Below, piece by piece: positions 18,599 to 27,361 of a DNA stretch of 64,000 bases. Each line of letters begins with the position of its first letter. The stretch's first letter is position 1. The stretch is from positions 310,001-374,000 of the forward strand of contig NZ_JASSVM010000004.1 in the NCBI RefSeq assembly GCF_030541005.1, in the 5' to 3' direction. The notes beneath the pieces were generated by a model, which was not told where the DNA came from, ran no database searches, and saw only the letters and a program-made list of their open reading frames with translations. This stretch comes from Marinobacter sp. SS5-14b. GTDB lineage: Bacteria; Pseudomonadota; Gammaproteobacteria; Pseudomonadales; Oleiphilaceae. Both the position numbers and the translations under genes were made by a program.

Positions 18599-19713
18599 AA
18601 CCGAAAAACCGCACGTACGGTGGCGGCATCCCCGTCCGGGTTTACCATCAGGGTGTTGCCGCTGATCTCCGGCAACAGATAGTTCACACGCACCTGGAAG
18701 GCCTTGCCAAGGTAATAGTTGAGGCCAACGGCGGTGACACTGGCCTCGGCACCCAGGCCCCGGTCGCGCAGATCCACCGCGCTGTGGCGCAACACCAGCT
18801 CCCAGGCACCACCGCGATGCTGTGGTTTCACGCGTTTGAACTCGCCCCGGCTGTAACGCCTCTGATCCTCAGTGAGAAACAGGCTCGCCTGAAGATAGGC
18901 GCCACTGTATTGCCAACGTTCACCATTGGTGCGCCGGACGCTCTGTGTCATGGCTTCCGCTGACAGCGCCAGACGACCGGACAGCCAGGCGGCCTCCAAG
19001 CCGGCGAGCCAGCTATCCCGTGCATCAAACCGCGGACTGCGGATTACATTATCGGCGCTGAACACCTCACCCTCATCCTTGATCTGGAAGCGCTCATCAT
19101 TCAGGTCTCGCCAGGACGCTGCAGCACCGAGGTGTAACACCCCGGCATCCGACCGAACCGGGGCACGAGTAACCCGACCGGTCACCGCTCTGGTTGAACC
19201 ACCGTCTGGTTCATCGGTAAACACACCCAATGCCCAGGTTCCGGATTTTCGGAACTGGCCTACCTGCAGGCCAGTGGATCGGCCCGGGGCAAAGGCGGAT
19301 GTCACTAATGATCGCTCGCTGGTATTGATGGAGGAGTAGCTTGTAAGCCGCTCAAGGCCAAACGGCTCTTTGAACCGCCCCAGAGTGGCCCGAAAGCGCC
19401 GGTCGCCAAGGTACTGCACATAAGCATCGCCAAGCTCGGCTTCTTTTTTATCCCCTTCTATCGAGTAACCGCCATCGAGTTCTGCCTCCCAATGCTCGCC
19501 CCAGGCCAGCTCCAGTTGCAGCTTGGCATTTCTCAACACTCCCCGCGTGGTGCTCGAGGCACCCTCCTCATCATAGAACGCGCCATAGTGATCCACGCCC
19601 CCGGCAACGTACCCGCCCAGCTCCACGGCCAACTCTTCTGCAACGGCCGGCAGGGGTAGCGCCAGTGCCATTCCGGTCAGCAGCAACGCCCGGCTCTGTT
19701 TATGGGTGATCAT
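18595..19713 (-). CDS. Outer-membrane porin of the phosphate-selective (OprO/OprP) type
   Basis: 372 residues from ATG 19713, which has AGGAG in front and begins a typical signal peptide (MITHKQSRALLLTGMALALPLPAVAEE); a start further upstream would bury it. The mature protein is rich in alternating polar/aromatic strands and ends in Phe (AVRAVFRF), as outer-membrane barrels do. Segments such as RNAKLQLELAWG, WEAELDGGYSIEG and RFRATLGRFKEPFGLERLTSY match the phosphate-selective porin family. Whether it carries phosphate is unknown. It is the last gene of the CotH-VTC-DUF4956 operon, its start overlapping the previous gene by 14 bp. Confidence 0.85.
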   Translation of the reverse strand: MITHKQSRALLLTGMALALPLPAVAEELAVELGGYVAGGVDHYGAFYDEEGASSTTRGVLRNAKLQLELAWGEHWEAELDGGYSIEGDKKEAELGDAYVQYLGDRRFRATLGRFKEPFGLERLTSYSSINTSERSLVTSAFAPGRSTGLQVGQFRKSGTWALGVFTDEPDGGSTRAVTGRVTRAPVRSDAGVLHLGAAASWRDLNDERFQIKDEGEVFSADNVIRSPRFDARDSWLAGLEAAWLSGRLALSAEAMTQSVRRTNGERWQYSGAYLQASLFLTEDQRRYSRGEFKRVKPQHRGGAWELVLRHSAVDLRDRGLGAEASVTAVGLNYYLGKAFQVRVNYLLPEISGNTLMVNPDGDAATVRAVFRF

Positions 19714-20287
19714 AACGAGCCTCCTGGCGAAAATGCATGCGGAGCATGGCGGTGTCACGCAGATAACTCACAGACACCACATCCACCCTAAACACATCCA
19801 GTCCGGTCCTCTCACGCAAGTCTTCAACTAACTCATGATGTTTGCTGCGGTGAACGTTTTCGATCTTCTCGTACTCGACCTCCTTCTCACCGTGGCGGGG
19901 CAACAACACCCGGGTTTCCAGCACCAGTGCAATCACAATGATCAGCAAGTTCAGGAACACCAGCTCCAGGTGGTGCATCGTGCCCACTGCCGCCAGCAGT
20001 GCCATGGCAATCACCAGGAACAGGTAAGTCATTTCCTTGATGCCCAGGGCCTCAGTGCGATACCGAAGCATCGAGAACACCGCAAAAAGACCAAACGCAA
20101 AGCCCATGGTCACAGTGACCGAATGCAACAGGGCGGTGACCAGAAACACCCCTACGCCAAACAGGATAAAGGAGGCCGCGTTCTCTCTGTGGCGGGAAAA
20201 CGCGAAATAGCAGCGGATCAACACAAACACCGACACGGTGTTGATGATCAGGCGGGTCACAAAATGGAAATCAACAGCCGATTCCAT
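19700..20287 (-). CDS. DUF4956 family inner-membrane protein
   Basis: 195 residues: four membrane segments in the first ~125 residues (IINTVSVFVLIRCYF, FILFGVGVFLVTALLHSVTV, TYLFLVIAMALLAAVG, LVFLNLLIIVIALVLE), the conserved central run GFAFGLFAVFSMLRYRTEALGIKEMTYLF, then a charged cytoplasmic tail ending HFRQEARYDHP. This matches the DUF4956 family as I recall it, which is often found beside VTC-domain and CotH proteins. No biochemical function is established. It lies in the middle of the four-gene operon and overlaps the VTC gene by 17 bp. Confidence 0.82.
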   Translation of the reverse strand: MESAVDFHFVTRLIINTVSVFVLIRCYFAFSRHRENAASFILFGVGVFLVTALLHSVTVTMGFAFGLFAVFSMLRYRTEALGIKEMTYLFLVIAMALLAAVGTMHHLELVFLNLLIIVIALVLETRVLLPRHGEKEVEYEKIENVHRSKHHELVEDLRERTGLDVFRVDVVSVSYLRDTAMLRMHFRQEARYDHP

Positions 20288-21029
20288 GAAGGCTCCTTAA
20301 CAGCGGTTTAAAACGATTGGTTTTCAGTTCATGCCCGAACAGCAGCCCACTGCCCACGCAATATTTGCTGAACGTCACCGGCCGGCAACCCAGCTGGCGC
20401 AAGCGATCAAGCAAGGGGGAAGATGGCGCCTTTCGGTCGTATTTGACTTCAATGATCGCCAGGTCTGACAACTCAGCGGTACACCGGCGATCGGGGGAGT
20501 GAAAGGACAGGCCGGTATCCAGGGTGATACGTTCCGTGCCTTGCTTGTTCAGCAGGGTCGCCCGTTGATATCCCACGAAAAGTGTCGGCTGCATCCCTGC
20601 TGCCGACAGGCCTGACTGGTGCTCCAGAAATTGACGCAGAAGATTCCGTGCGAACACATCCGAACTCAACAGAATCCGGTTCTTTACCGTCCGCTGCCGG
20701 TTATCCTTCTTTTTCACTTCAAGATAGCTTTCGCCAGTCTCGCGATAATGCCGGATGCGCAGCTTGAAGCGGTTCAGCTTGCCGTTGTGGTGGTCCCGGT
20801 ACAGCTGCCGATCGGGGGTATCGAAATACAGGGTGTCGTACTGGAACCGCCTGGCACCGCCCATTTCCAACACACTGTAATCGCGCTCCAGCCCCCTCAG
20901 GCAGCTGTCCAGCACCGGGACAGACACCAGAAACTTGGTATCTGTCCGGTTCATCAGCCGGGCGCTGGCCTGATCAGCCAGGGAATGCCCGCGGAACGCA
21001 TCCAACGGGCTGCCAACCGCCATGTTCAT
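20271..21029 (-). CDS. VTC-domain (polyphosphate polymerase-like) protein
   Basis: 252 residues. The sequence follows the VTC catalytic tunnel domain of the CYTH superfamily: RTDTKFLVS, then FQYDTLYFDTPDRQLYRDH, the basic strands NRFKLRIRHYRETGESYLEVKKKDNR, ERITLDTGLSFHS and LAIIEVKYDRK. Lys/Arg and Glu residues line the tunnel where yeast Vtc4 makes polyphosphate from ATP and manganese. Bacterial VTC proteins are widely annotated, but their product is unproven. Its start overlaps the stop of the CotH-like gene by four bases (ATGA), showing tight coupling. Confidence 0.85.
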   Translation of the reverse strand: MNMAVGSPLDAFRGHSLADQASARLMNRTDTKFLVSVPVLDSCLRGLERDYSVLEMGGARRFQYDTLYFDTPDRQLYRDHHNGKLNRFKLRIRHYRETGESYLEVKKKDNRQRTVKNRILLSSDVFARNLLRQFLEHQSGLSAAGMQPTLFVGYQRATLLNKQGTERITLDTGLSFHSPDRRCTAELSDLAIIEVKYDRKAPSSPLLDRLRQLGCRPVTFSKYCVGSGLLFGHELKTNRFKPLLRSLHGIGC

Positions 21030-22810
21030 CGCACGCTGGCCTCATACTCCAGAGTAGCGTCCAGGCTGAGCTCCACATCGCCGATACGGTTTCCGGAGCC
21101 CACCTCGGTGATGGTGACGCTGCCTTCCGCACCCAACGCCAGCGTTTTCACGCCACCCGGTGCGGCTTCATCAACTTCGAACAACAAGGCGTTGGTTGCG
21201 AAACCGTGAAACCGGTGCGTGCCAGGCACGTAGTCCGAGACTTCGATAAATACCTGCAAAACGTAAGGCGTAAACGCGTCATTTACGTCAGCACCGATCA
21301 ACAACAAACTAACAACTTCCGGTTTCGACTCACGGTCAACGGAGTAAACCAGACTATCCACTTTATAGGCGGCAAACGTCAGGCTTGCGTTGACCTCCTT
21401 GCCGTCGGGAAGGGTGAACCGGAAGGCTCCGGTATCCGTGCCGCCCTGGGCTTTGACCGTTGCGGTAAGCCGGGTGGTAGCCGGTGCACTGCAGTCGGGC
21501 TGCTCGTCTTTCAGTAAGTAGATCTCTCCCGTGGGAGCGCCTTCCGCGATAGCCTGTTCGATCGCCACCCTTCGTGAAGGCCTGTAGTCCGAGTCCTCTT
21601 GCGCACCACGGCCACTGATAAACGCTTTCAGGCTTTCAGTGGCAGCCGAATCTGTGGCGGTGAGCTGGCGAACCCGCTCCAGCTCGGCCAACAGTTCCGC
21701 CTCATTCCACTGGGTTGCCAGTAATTCCTCGAGCGTCTCCTCATAACGCGCCCGGTATTCGGGAATACCGTAAAGGCGATCCGCCAGCGAGAAGTTGCGA
21801 TACAGCACCCCCGTCATGGGTTTCAGCGGGTGCTCACCCCGAAAAGCGGTATCTGCACCCCAGGGAATAAAGTGAAACAGGCCATCCTCTGGATTGCGGT
21901 AGATATGAAAGTTGTTGGCGTTACCGGTAGCCGAATCCCAGGCGCCCAGCAGTGTTTCCAGCGCCCAGAAGCGGACAAATTCATCCACATCCACCAATTG
22001 CGGCAGCACGTTCATCATCTGCTCGTCTGGCAACGACAGGGCGTCCGTCACGGCCTGCAGATCCGTGCGGTCGTTTTCTTTCTCGTTGGTTTTCTTCTCG
22101 AACCGCTGGCTCAGCCAGGTTCCGAAATCGGCTGTCTGGGCTTCGTAGTGGTTGCCATCGTCATCGCCAAAGGCCCTGGCCAGAAATGGCTTCTTGATCG
22201 GCTCCACATTGGTGAACACACCGAGATCCTGACCGTTCATGGTCACTCTGGCGTAATTGCATTTGGGTGCAGCAATACCGGCCGCGCGGAACTGATCATA
22301 GGCCAGACACTGGCGGGCGTTGGAGGGGTCCTGGCGATTGTTGTTCAGGGTCATCCGGGACATGTTCTGGTAGGTGCGGCCAGGCCATAGGTCATCGAAG
22401 TCCAGCTTCAACGAGGGAATGCTCGGGCTCAGGGAGCCCATATAGCCTTTTTTGCGCACGATCACGTTGTTCATTTCGTCACCATCAATGGTGACGCTGG
22501 CCTTGAACTCTGTGTATTCAAACTCAGGCACACATTCCCTGTCGGTACTGGCCAGCGTGCGAGCTTCGCTCCGGAGCTTGCTGAACTCCTCCGGATTCAT
22601 CGTGAGGTCAACCGTCAGCAGGCGCTCCGGATCATACAGATCCGCATTGCCCCCGATGTTGACCGGTTCTGCCGGCGGCTCAAAATCGGACGGATCGGAA
22701 GTCTCCGAGCCACCGCCACCGCAACCACTGATCAGCACCGACAAAGCACCGGCGACCAACCAGTGCCTATGACGTAAGTGCGCGTATTTTCCTGTCGTTG
22801 TTGTTTTCAT
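21026..22810 (-). CDS. CotH-like protein kinase family lipoprotein
   Basis: 594 residues, first gene of the operon. The N-terminus is a lipoprotein signal: hydrophobic stretch then lipobox LISGC with Cys followed by glycines, so it should be anchored outside the inner membrane. The CotH domain covers ~65-400: VRKKGYMGSLSPSIPSLKLDF, MTLNNNRQDPS, ARVTMNGQDLGVFTNVEPI, NANNFHIYRN and FHFIPWGADTAF. CotH proteins of spore formers phosphorylate coat proteins. Here the usual WDxD metal-site motif reads WGAD, so catalysis may differ. A ~170-residue C-terminal beta-rich region has no recognised family. The palindrome at 22894-22910 lies 84 bp upstream. Confidence 0.82.
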   Translation of the reverse strand: MKTTTTGKYAHLRHRHWLVAGALSVLISGCGGGGSETSDPSDFEPPAEPVNIGGNADLYDPERLLTVDLTMNPEEFSKLRSEARTLASTDRECVPEFEYTEFKASVTIDGDEMNNVIVRKKGYMGSLSPSIPSLKLDFDDLWPGRTYQNMSRMTLNNNRQDPSNARQCLAYDQFRAAGIAAPKCNYARVTMNGQDLGVFTNVEPIKKPFLARAFGDDDGNHYEAQTADFGTWLSQRFEKKTNEKENDRTDLQAVTDALSLPDEQMMNVLPQLVDVDEFVRFWALETLLGAWDSATGNANNFHIYRNPEDGLFHFIPWGADTAFRGEHPLKPMTGVLYRNFSLADRLYGIPEYRARYEETLEELLATQWNEAELLAELERVRQLTATDSAATESLKAFISGRGAQEDSDYRPSRRVAIEQAIAEGAPTGEIYLLKDEQPDCSAPATTRLTATVKAQGGTDTGAFRFTLPDGKEVNASLTFAAYKVDSLVYSVDRESKPEVVSLLLIGADVNDAFTPYVLQVFIEVSDYVPGTHRFHGFATNALLFEVDEAAPGGVKTLALGAEGSVTITEVGSGNRIGDVELSLDATLEYEASVR

Positions 22811-22893
22811 CCTTCAACCCCTCAGATGTTTTCTGATACACCGGGCTTACCGCCGGCAGAGGGGAAGTATCACGAGGCGAGATGGGCCCTGTA

Positions 22894-22910
22894 TGTAAGA
22901 AAGTCTTACA
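22894..22910. promoter_or_regulatory. 17-bp near-palindrome before the CotH-like operon
   Basis: On the minus strand it reads TGTAAGACTTTCTTACA (one mismatch between arms) and matches the site at 15006-15022 in outer positions TGTA-GA and TC-TACA. A -10-like GATACT starts about 31 bases after its centre, close to the spacing at the other copy. Probable shared operator. Confidence 0.6.
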
Positions 22911-22965
22911 CTCTAGCCTGGGGTGAGTTCAGTTTGGCGGGAAGAACAGAAAGGGAACGTTGCGA

Positions 22966-22993
22966 GCCGGGCGCAAAGAGTTTTGCGCCCGGC
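22966..22993. terminator. 12-bp stem hairpin after the aldehyde dehydrogenase gene
   Basis: GCCGGGCGCAAA pairs perfectly with TTTGCGCCCGGC around a 4-nt loop, starting eight bases past the stop of the minus-strand gene. It lacks a downstream T run, so termination efficiency is uncertain. Confidence 0.5.
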
Positions 22994-23000
22994 CGTTAAC

Positions 23001-24521
23001 TCAGAAGAAGCCTAGCGGATTGATGTCGTAGCTCACCAACAGGTTCTTGGTCTGCTGATAGTGGTCCAGTGCCATCTTGTGGTTCTCGCGACCAACTCCC
23101 GACTTCTTGTACCCGCCAAAGGCAGCATGCGCCGGGTACTGGTGGTAGCAGTTGGTCCACACACGACCGGCCTGAATGGCCCGGCCCATGCGGTAAGCGC
23201 GGTTGATATCGCGGGTCCACAGGCCGGCGCCCAAACCAAACTCGGTGTCGTTGGCGATGGCCAGAGCTTCCTCTTCGTCCTTGAAGGTGGTGACACCCAC
23301 TACCGGGCCAAAGATCTCCTCCTGGAACACGCGCATGCTGTTAGTGCCTTTCAGCAAGGTCGGCTGCACGTAGAAACCGTTGTTGTACTCGCCTTCCATG
23401 GCCTCGATACCACCACCGGTCAGCACTTGCGCGCCTTCCTGTTTACCAATGTCCAGGTACGACAGGATCTTGTCGAACTGCTCTTTGCTGGCCTGGGCGC
23501 CCACCTGCACATCGGTGTCCAGCGGGTTACCGCGTTTGATGGCCTTGGTCCGTTCAATGACCTTGGCCATAAACTCGTCGTACATGTCTTCCTGAATCAG
23601 CGCTCGGGATGGGCAGGTACACACTTCGCCCTGGTTAAAGAACGCCAGCACCAGGCCCTCGACGCACTTGTCGATAAACTCCGGTTCGGCTTGCAACACA
23701 TCGGAGAAGTAAATGTTCGGCGACTTGCCACCCAACTCCACCGTAGACGGGATGATGTTCTCAGCCGCGCACTTAAGAATGTGAGCACCCACCGGCGTAG
23801 ACCCGGTGAAGGCAATCTTGGCGATGCGCTTGCTGGTGGCCAGGGCTTCACCGGCCTCCGGACCATAGCCGTTGACGATGTTGACCACACCCGGTGGCAG
23901 CAGATCACCGATCAACTCCATCAACACCAGGATGCTGGCCGGGGTCTGCTCGGCCGGTTTCATCACCGTGCAGTTACCGGCCGCCAGGCAGGGCGCCAGT
24001 TTCCACACCGCCATCAGCAGCGGAAAGTTCCAGGGGATGATCTGGCCGACCACGCCCAAGGGCTCGTGGTAGTGATAGGCCACGGTGTTATTGTCGATGG
24101 CACTGGAGGTGTCTTCCTGGGCGCGGATACAGCCGGCAAAATACCGGAAGTGGTCGACAGCCAGTGGCAGATCGGCATTGAGCGTTTCACGCACCGCTTT
24201 ACCGTTGTCCCAGGTTTCCGCTACCGCCAACATTTCAAGGTTCTGCTCAATGCGGTCGGCAATTTTAAGAAGAATGTTGGAGCGCTCGGTGGTGGAGGTC
24301 TTGCCCCAGGCTGGCGCCGCTTTGTGGGCGGCATCCAGAGCCAGATCGATGTCTTCGGCACTGGAGCGCGGAATGTCACAGATCACCGCGCCGGTGACGG
24401 GCGTGATGTTTTCAAAATACTGACCTTTCACCGGGGCAACCCACTCGCCGCCGATGTAGTTTTCGTAACGGGATTTGAAAGAAACGACGGAACCGTCTTT
24501 TCCAGGTTGTGCGTAGATCAT
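23001..24521 (-). CDS. exaC: NAD-dependent aldehyde dehydrogenase, ExaC/acetaldehyde dehydrogenase type
   Basis: 506 residues, full length. Motifs: [22 protein letters not shown] and FTGSTPVG for NAD binding, general base Glu in [10 protein letters not shown], and the nucleophile region [13 protein letters not shown] with adjacent cysteines. The sequence is close to ExaC/AcoD acetaldehyde dehydrogenases that finish ethanol or acetoin oxidation, giving acetate. ATG 24521 is used; the upstream region has an 8-bp tandem repeat (24630-24645) that may bind a regulator. A hairpin follows the stop. Other short-chain aldehydes remain possible substrates. Confidence 0.92.
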   Translation of the reverse strand: MIYAQPGKDGSVVSFKSRYENYIGGEWVAPVKGQYFENITPVTGAVICDIPRSSAEDIDLALDAAHKAAPAWGKTSTTERSNILLKIADRIEQNLEMLAVAETWDNGKAVRETLNADLPLAVDHFRYFAGCIRAQEDTSSAIDNNTVAYHYHEPLGVVGQIIPWNFPLLMAVWKLAPCLAAGNCTVMKPAEQTPASILVLMELIGDLLPPGVVNIVNGYGPEAGEALATSKRIAKIAFTGSTPVGAHILKCAAENIIPSTVELGGKSPNIYFSDVLQAEPEFIDKCVEGLVLAFFNQGEVCTCPSRALIQEDMYDEFMAKVIERTKAIKRGNPLDTDVQVGAQASKEQFDKILSYLDIGKQEGAQVLTGGGIEAMEGEYNNGFYVQPTLLKGTNSMRVFQEEIFGPVVGVTTFKDEEEALAIANDTEFGLGAGLWTRDINRAYRMGRAIQAGRVWTNCYHQYPAHAAFGGYKKSGVGRENHKMALDHYQQTKNLLVSYDINPLGFF

Positions 24522-24629
24522 GATGTCTGCCTCATTGTTCTATTTGTCGCAGGGCAAAACGCCTTCTGCGATGACACAACTAAGGTAGACCCCAATTCGG
24601 GAGTTTTGTATCAAGACGGCGCTGAAGCG

Positions 24630-24645
24630 GATAGTCCGATAGTCG
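24630..24645. repeat. Tandem direct repeat GATAGTC(C/G) upstream of the aldehyde dehydrogenase gene
   Basis: GATAGTCC (24630-24637) is followed directly by GATAGTCG (24638-24645), about 109-124 bp before the dehydrogenase start. It may be an activator site; nothing else in the sequence confirms this. Confidence 0.35.
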
Positions 24646-24657
24646 TAGAGTCTGGAT

Positions 24658-26085
24658 TCAGCTGAACTGCTGAAGTTCCTGCACGCAGTCAGAAAGAAAA
24701 TCCTGAGGGTCGGGCATGACGGCTTCATCCGCCACCACACCAAACTGGACCTGACCGGCATAACTGACAATGCTCACGCCCAGGCCGATATCGCCGGCCT
24801 GGGGCACCCAGAACATCTGTTCGGTAATGGCGCAGCCGGCCAGATAACGGGTTTCCGGTGTGCCAGGCACGTTAGAAACGACCGCAGAGGCCTTTCGGAA
24901 GACCAGGTCCGCCAAGGGCCTACGGCCAGCCTCCGGCAATAACGAAGCGCAGGCGGTCAGGCCCCAGGCAATGCCTGGCTGCCAGCTTTTTTTAAGCTTT
25001 CGGGTTTCGTGCTTGATGCGGAACAGCCGCTCCAGGGCGCTTGCCCCATCAACCGGCAAAGGCACAAACACGGTGCCGAAACAGTTACCGGGCTCGCCAT
25101 CCTCCGGCTTTATGCCTTCGGGCATGTGGGCTCGAATATCCACCGGCACCGCCGCGTGCATCACAGCGTCATCCAACTGCCCTGGCGTCAACCCAAGGCG
25201 CGGCCTGATCGCAGCTGCCACACACGCCAACAGAACATCGTTAATGGTCGTGTTAGTGGCCCGGGCAATCGTGCGAAAGTCATCAAGGGAGACAGGATCT
25301 GACCAGCGACAATTCCGTCGGCCCAGCAGCGGCCGCTTGAGATCCGAGGCTGAATCCTGCGGTTCTACCAGAAACTCGCTCAGCTCGTGCACCAACCGCG
25401 TGCCGCTGTGCACGGCCTTCCCGGCCAGCCCCTGAGATGCCCCAGCACCGGCAGCAAAGTCGGGGGAAGAAGTATTGCCCAATCCCAGCTGAGCCACCAG
25501 TGAGCCAAACCAGCGCTGGGCAGAATCAGCCCAGCGGCCCAGTTGAGGCAACTCAGGAGCGCCATAAATGGCGGGATACTGCCTTGGCGATACCGGGCAC
25601 AGCTTGTCAAAGATTCCCAAAAGCGAGAGGCCGTCTGCATAACAGTGGTGCAGCCGCAACAGCAGAGCAGCGCCCCCTTCGGCATTGGGTGCAAGCCAGA
25701 ATTTCCAGGCGGGGCGATAAAGCGGCAATGGCTCATTCAGCCGACAGGACACCCAGTCCTGCAACTGGTGCCGATCAAAGCGATCCAGCGCCACGTCCAG
25801 ATGGCGGGCCGCCGTGAAGGTGGGGTCCACCTGCCAATACCAGGCCGGTGCTTTCCAGACCGGGCGACAGCGAAAGCGCTCCCAGGCTATCCAGTACACG
25901 CTCAGGAAATCACGGAATCTGGCAGCCGTGAGGCCATCCACCCTTAGCATAATGGTAATGGTCATGGGGTTCTCCGGCCGTTCCAAAGCCAGCCAGGCCG
26001 AATCCGAAGGCAGCATGAGATGCGATTGCTCTTGGTTCAAACCTGAAGTTCCCCGATGAATAGTCTGGTGAAGCCAATCCCGCAT
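24658..26085 (-). CDS. Wax ester synthase/diacylglycerol acyltransferase (WS/DGAT)
   Basis: 475 residues from ATG 26085. The enzyme joins acyl-CoA to fatty alcohols or diacylglycerol, making storage wax esters or triacylglycerols. The catalytic motif HHxxxDG is present as HHCYADG (146-152), and the second conserved motif appears as TINDVLLACVAAAIR. C-terminal runs SNVPGTPETRYLAG and MFWVPQAGDIGLGVSIVSYAGQVQFG match the family. Neither start has a good ribosome site: ATG 26016 (MLPSDSAWLALE) fits the usual family N-terminus and may be the true start. It faces a divergent alpha/beta hydrolase gene. Wax ester synthesis is typical of Marinobacter. Confidence 0.92.
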   Translation of the reverse strand: MRDWLHQTIHRGTSGLNQEQSHLMLPSDSAWLALERPENPMTITIMLRVDGLTAARFRDFLSVYWIAWERFRCRPVWKAPAWYWQVDPTFTAARHLDVALDRFDRHQLQDWVSCRLNEPLPLYRPAWKFWLAPNAEGGAALLLRLHHCYADGLSLLGIFDKLCPVSPRQYPAIYGAPELPQLGRWADSAQRWFGSLVAQLGLGNTSSPDFAAGAGASQGLAGKAVHSGTRLVHELSEFLVEPQDSASDLKRPLLGRRNCRWSDPVSLDDFRTIARATNTTINDVLLACVAAAIRPRLGLTPGQLDDAVMHAAVPVDIRAHMPEGIKPEDGEPGNCFGTVFVPLPVDGASALERLFRIKHETRKLKKSWQPGIAWGLTACASLLPEAGRRPLADLVFRKASAVVSNVPGTPETRYLAGCAITEQMFWVPQAGDIGLGVSIVSYAGQVQFGVVADEAVMPDPQDFLSDCVQELQQFS

Positions 26086-26131
26086 TGTGCCAGAGTCAGG
26101 ATAGCGGCTCCATAATCAGGACACCCCGCAC

Positions 26132-26163
26132 ACCGTTACAAAAAATTACACGGAGTTAACGGT
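26132..26163. promoter_or_regulatory. Inverted repeat ACCGTTA-18-TAACGGT between WS/DGAT and the hydrolase
   Basis: Perfect 7-bp arms at 26132-26138 and 26157-26163 in an AT-rich divergent promoter region. Spacing is longer than usual for a single dimer site, so it may be coincidence or two half-sites. Confidence 0.3.
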
Positions 26164-26353
26164 TCAGTCCTATACTCGTTATAAGGCTTAGTGCAATGGT
26201 TATAAAACGCACTGCGGTATCCTGCGATTGGCTCGAAACAACGAAAATTTCGGGCGCTGGCGCCACATAAACCGCGCCCAGATCGCGTTACAAATGAAAC
26301 ACCGGCATATACATAACCAAAACAACCTGTAGCCGTGCCGGGGGAGACGAACA

Positions 26354-27277
26354 ATGAAAGCTAGCCACATACGCAAACTGATAAAACCGATCGACAGCGC
26401 CTACTCGGAAATGTTTTCGGGCCAGGTTTACCGGGTTGGTAAAGGCGCGGTGTCGGTCCGTAACCACAGCGGTGCTGCACAGCATACCGTTATTGGCGTG
26501 CACGGTTTTCTGGAAAATCATTGTTACTTCACCCAGGCGTACGACGGCCCGGCTACGGAACTGATCCTGCTGACTTGCAGCAACTACCACATCCCGGTCA
26601 ATGGGGTAACGCCGGAAAAGGCCGAGTGGGAAGTGCCCATCAAGTTCCTGGAAGGCACCATCGAGTATGATGCCTGCATTTTGAACCAGACCCTGCAGAA
26701 CCTGCCAACCACGCAGAACGTTCGTGTTCACGGGCACTCCCGGGGTGGCGCCGTAATTCTGGAAGCCATCCGCCAGTGGCCAGAGCTGTATGAGGATGTA
26801 GAAGTGGTGCTGGAAGCCCCGGTATTACCCAAGGGCAAGTTGCACGCACTGGTCACCACACTGCTTGAACCGGTCAGCCATGGCATGTGGCCCTGGCTGA
26901 TCCGTCTGATCAACAGCGCGCCCCAGTCCGCCTATGGTCAGACCTTCTTTGGCAAGATGAACCCGCGCAAGCGCCAGTTGCTGAGCAAAATGTTCTTCGC
27001 CACCAAGGACCACCTGACCATTGTCCGTAATATCGAGAACATCATGGACTGGATGGAGCGGACCGACAGCTCTGTGTATCAGCATGTCCGCCACGGCACC
27101 TTTCTGATTCCCGCAACAGACCGTATTCTGGACCGAACCGCCATGCTCGCCAGCGCCAGAACCAGCCCGACCACCATGCGGATTGTGGAAACAGAAGCCC
27201 AGAGCCACTTTATCACCCTGGATAGCCGGGAATGGATCCCGGGCGTTGAAGCCTTGTCAATGGCAGCCCAGGCTTGA
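26354..27277 (+). CDS. Alpha/beta hydrolase, possible neutral-lipid esterase
   Basis: 307 residues, no signal peptide. An alpha/beta hydrolase fold is shown by VIGVHGFLENHCYF (oxyanion-hole strand) and the nucleophile elbow GHSRGG with Ser129. A C-terminal His in QSHFITL may complete the triad; the acid residue is not certain. GGGGAGA precedes ATG 26354. It diverges from the wax ester synthase gene and shares its ~268-bp promoter region. That placement suggests turnover of storage lipids or of an acyl ester, but this is inference from position only. Confidence 0.75.
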   Translation: MKASHIRKLIKPIDSAYSEMFSGQVYRVGKGAVSVRNHSGAAQHTVIGVHGFLENHCYFTQAYDGPATELILLTCSNYHIPVNGVTPEKAEWEVPIKFLEGTIEYDACILNQTLQNLPTTQNVRVHGHSRGGAVILEAIRQWPELYEDVEVVLEAPVLPKGKLHALVTTLLEPVSHGMWPWLIRLINSAPQSAYGQTFFGKMNPRKRQLLSKMFFATKDHLTIVRNIENIMDWMERTDSSVYQHVRHGTFLIPATDRILDRTAMLASARTSPTTMRIVETEAQSHFITLDSREWIPGVEALSMAAQA

Positions 27278-27361
27278 ACGGAATCTGAAATCCGCGGATG
27301 CACCGCCCGTGCGGCTTCGTTAAACTGAGCGCCTTGTTGTTCAGTCTGATGGAGCCCCGGC

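Noticed and set aside
23061-24665. 534-codon open frame opposite the aldehyde dehydrogenase gene
   Set aside because: It is the antisense of a well-conserved gene in GC-rich DNA, with His/Gln/Arg-rich, unprotein-like composition.
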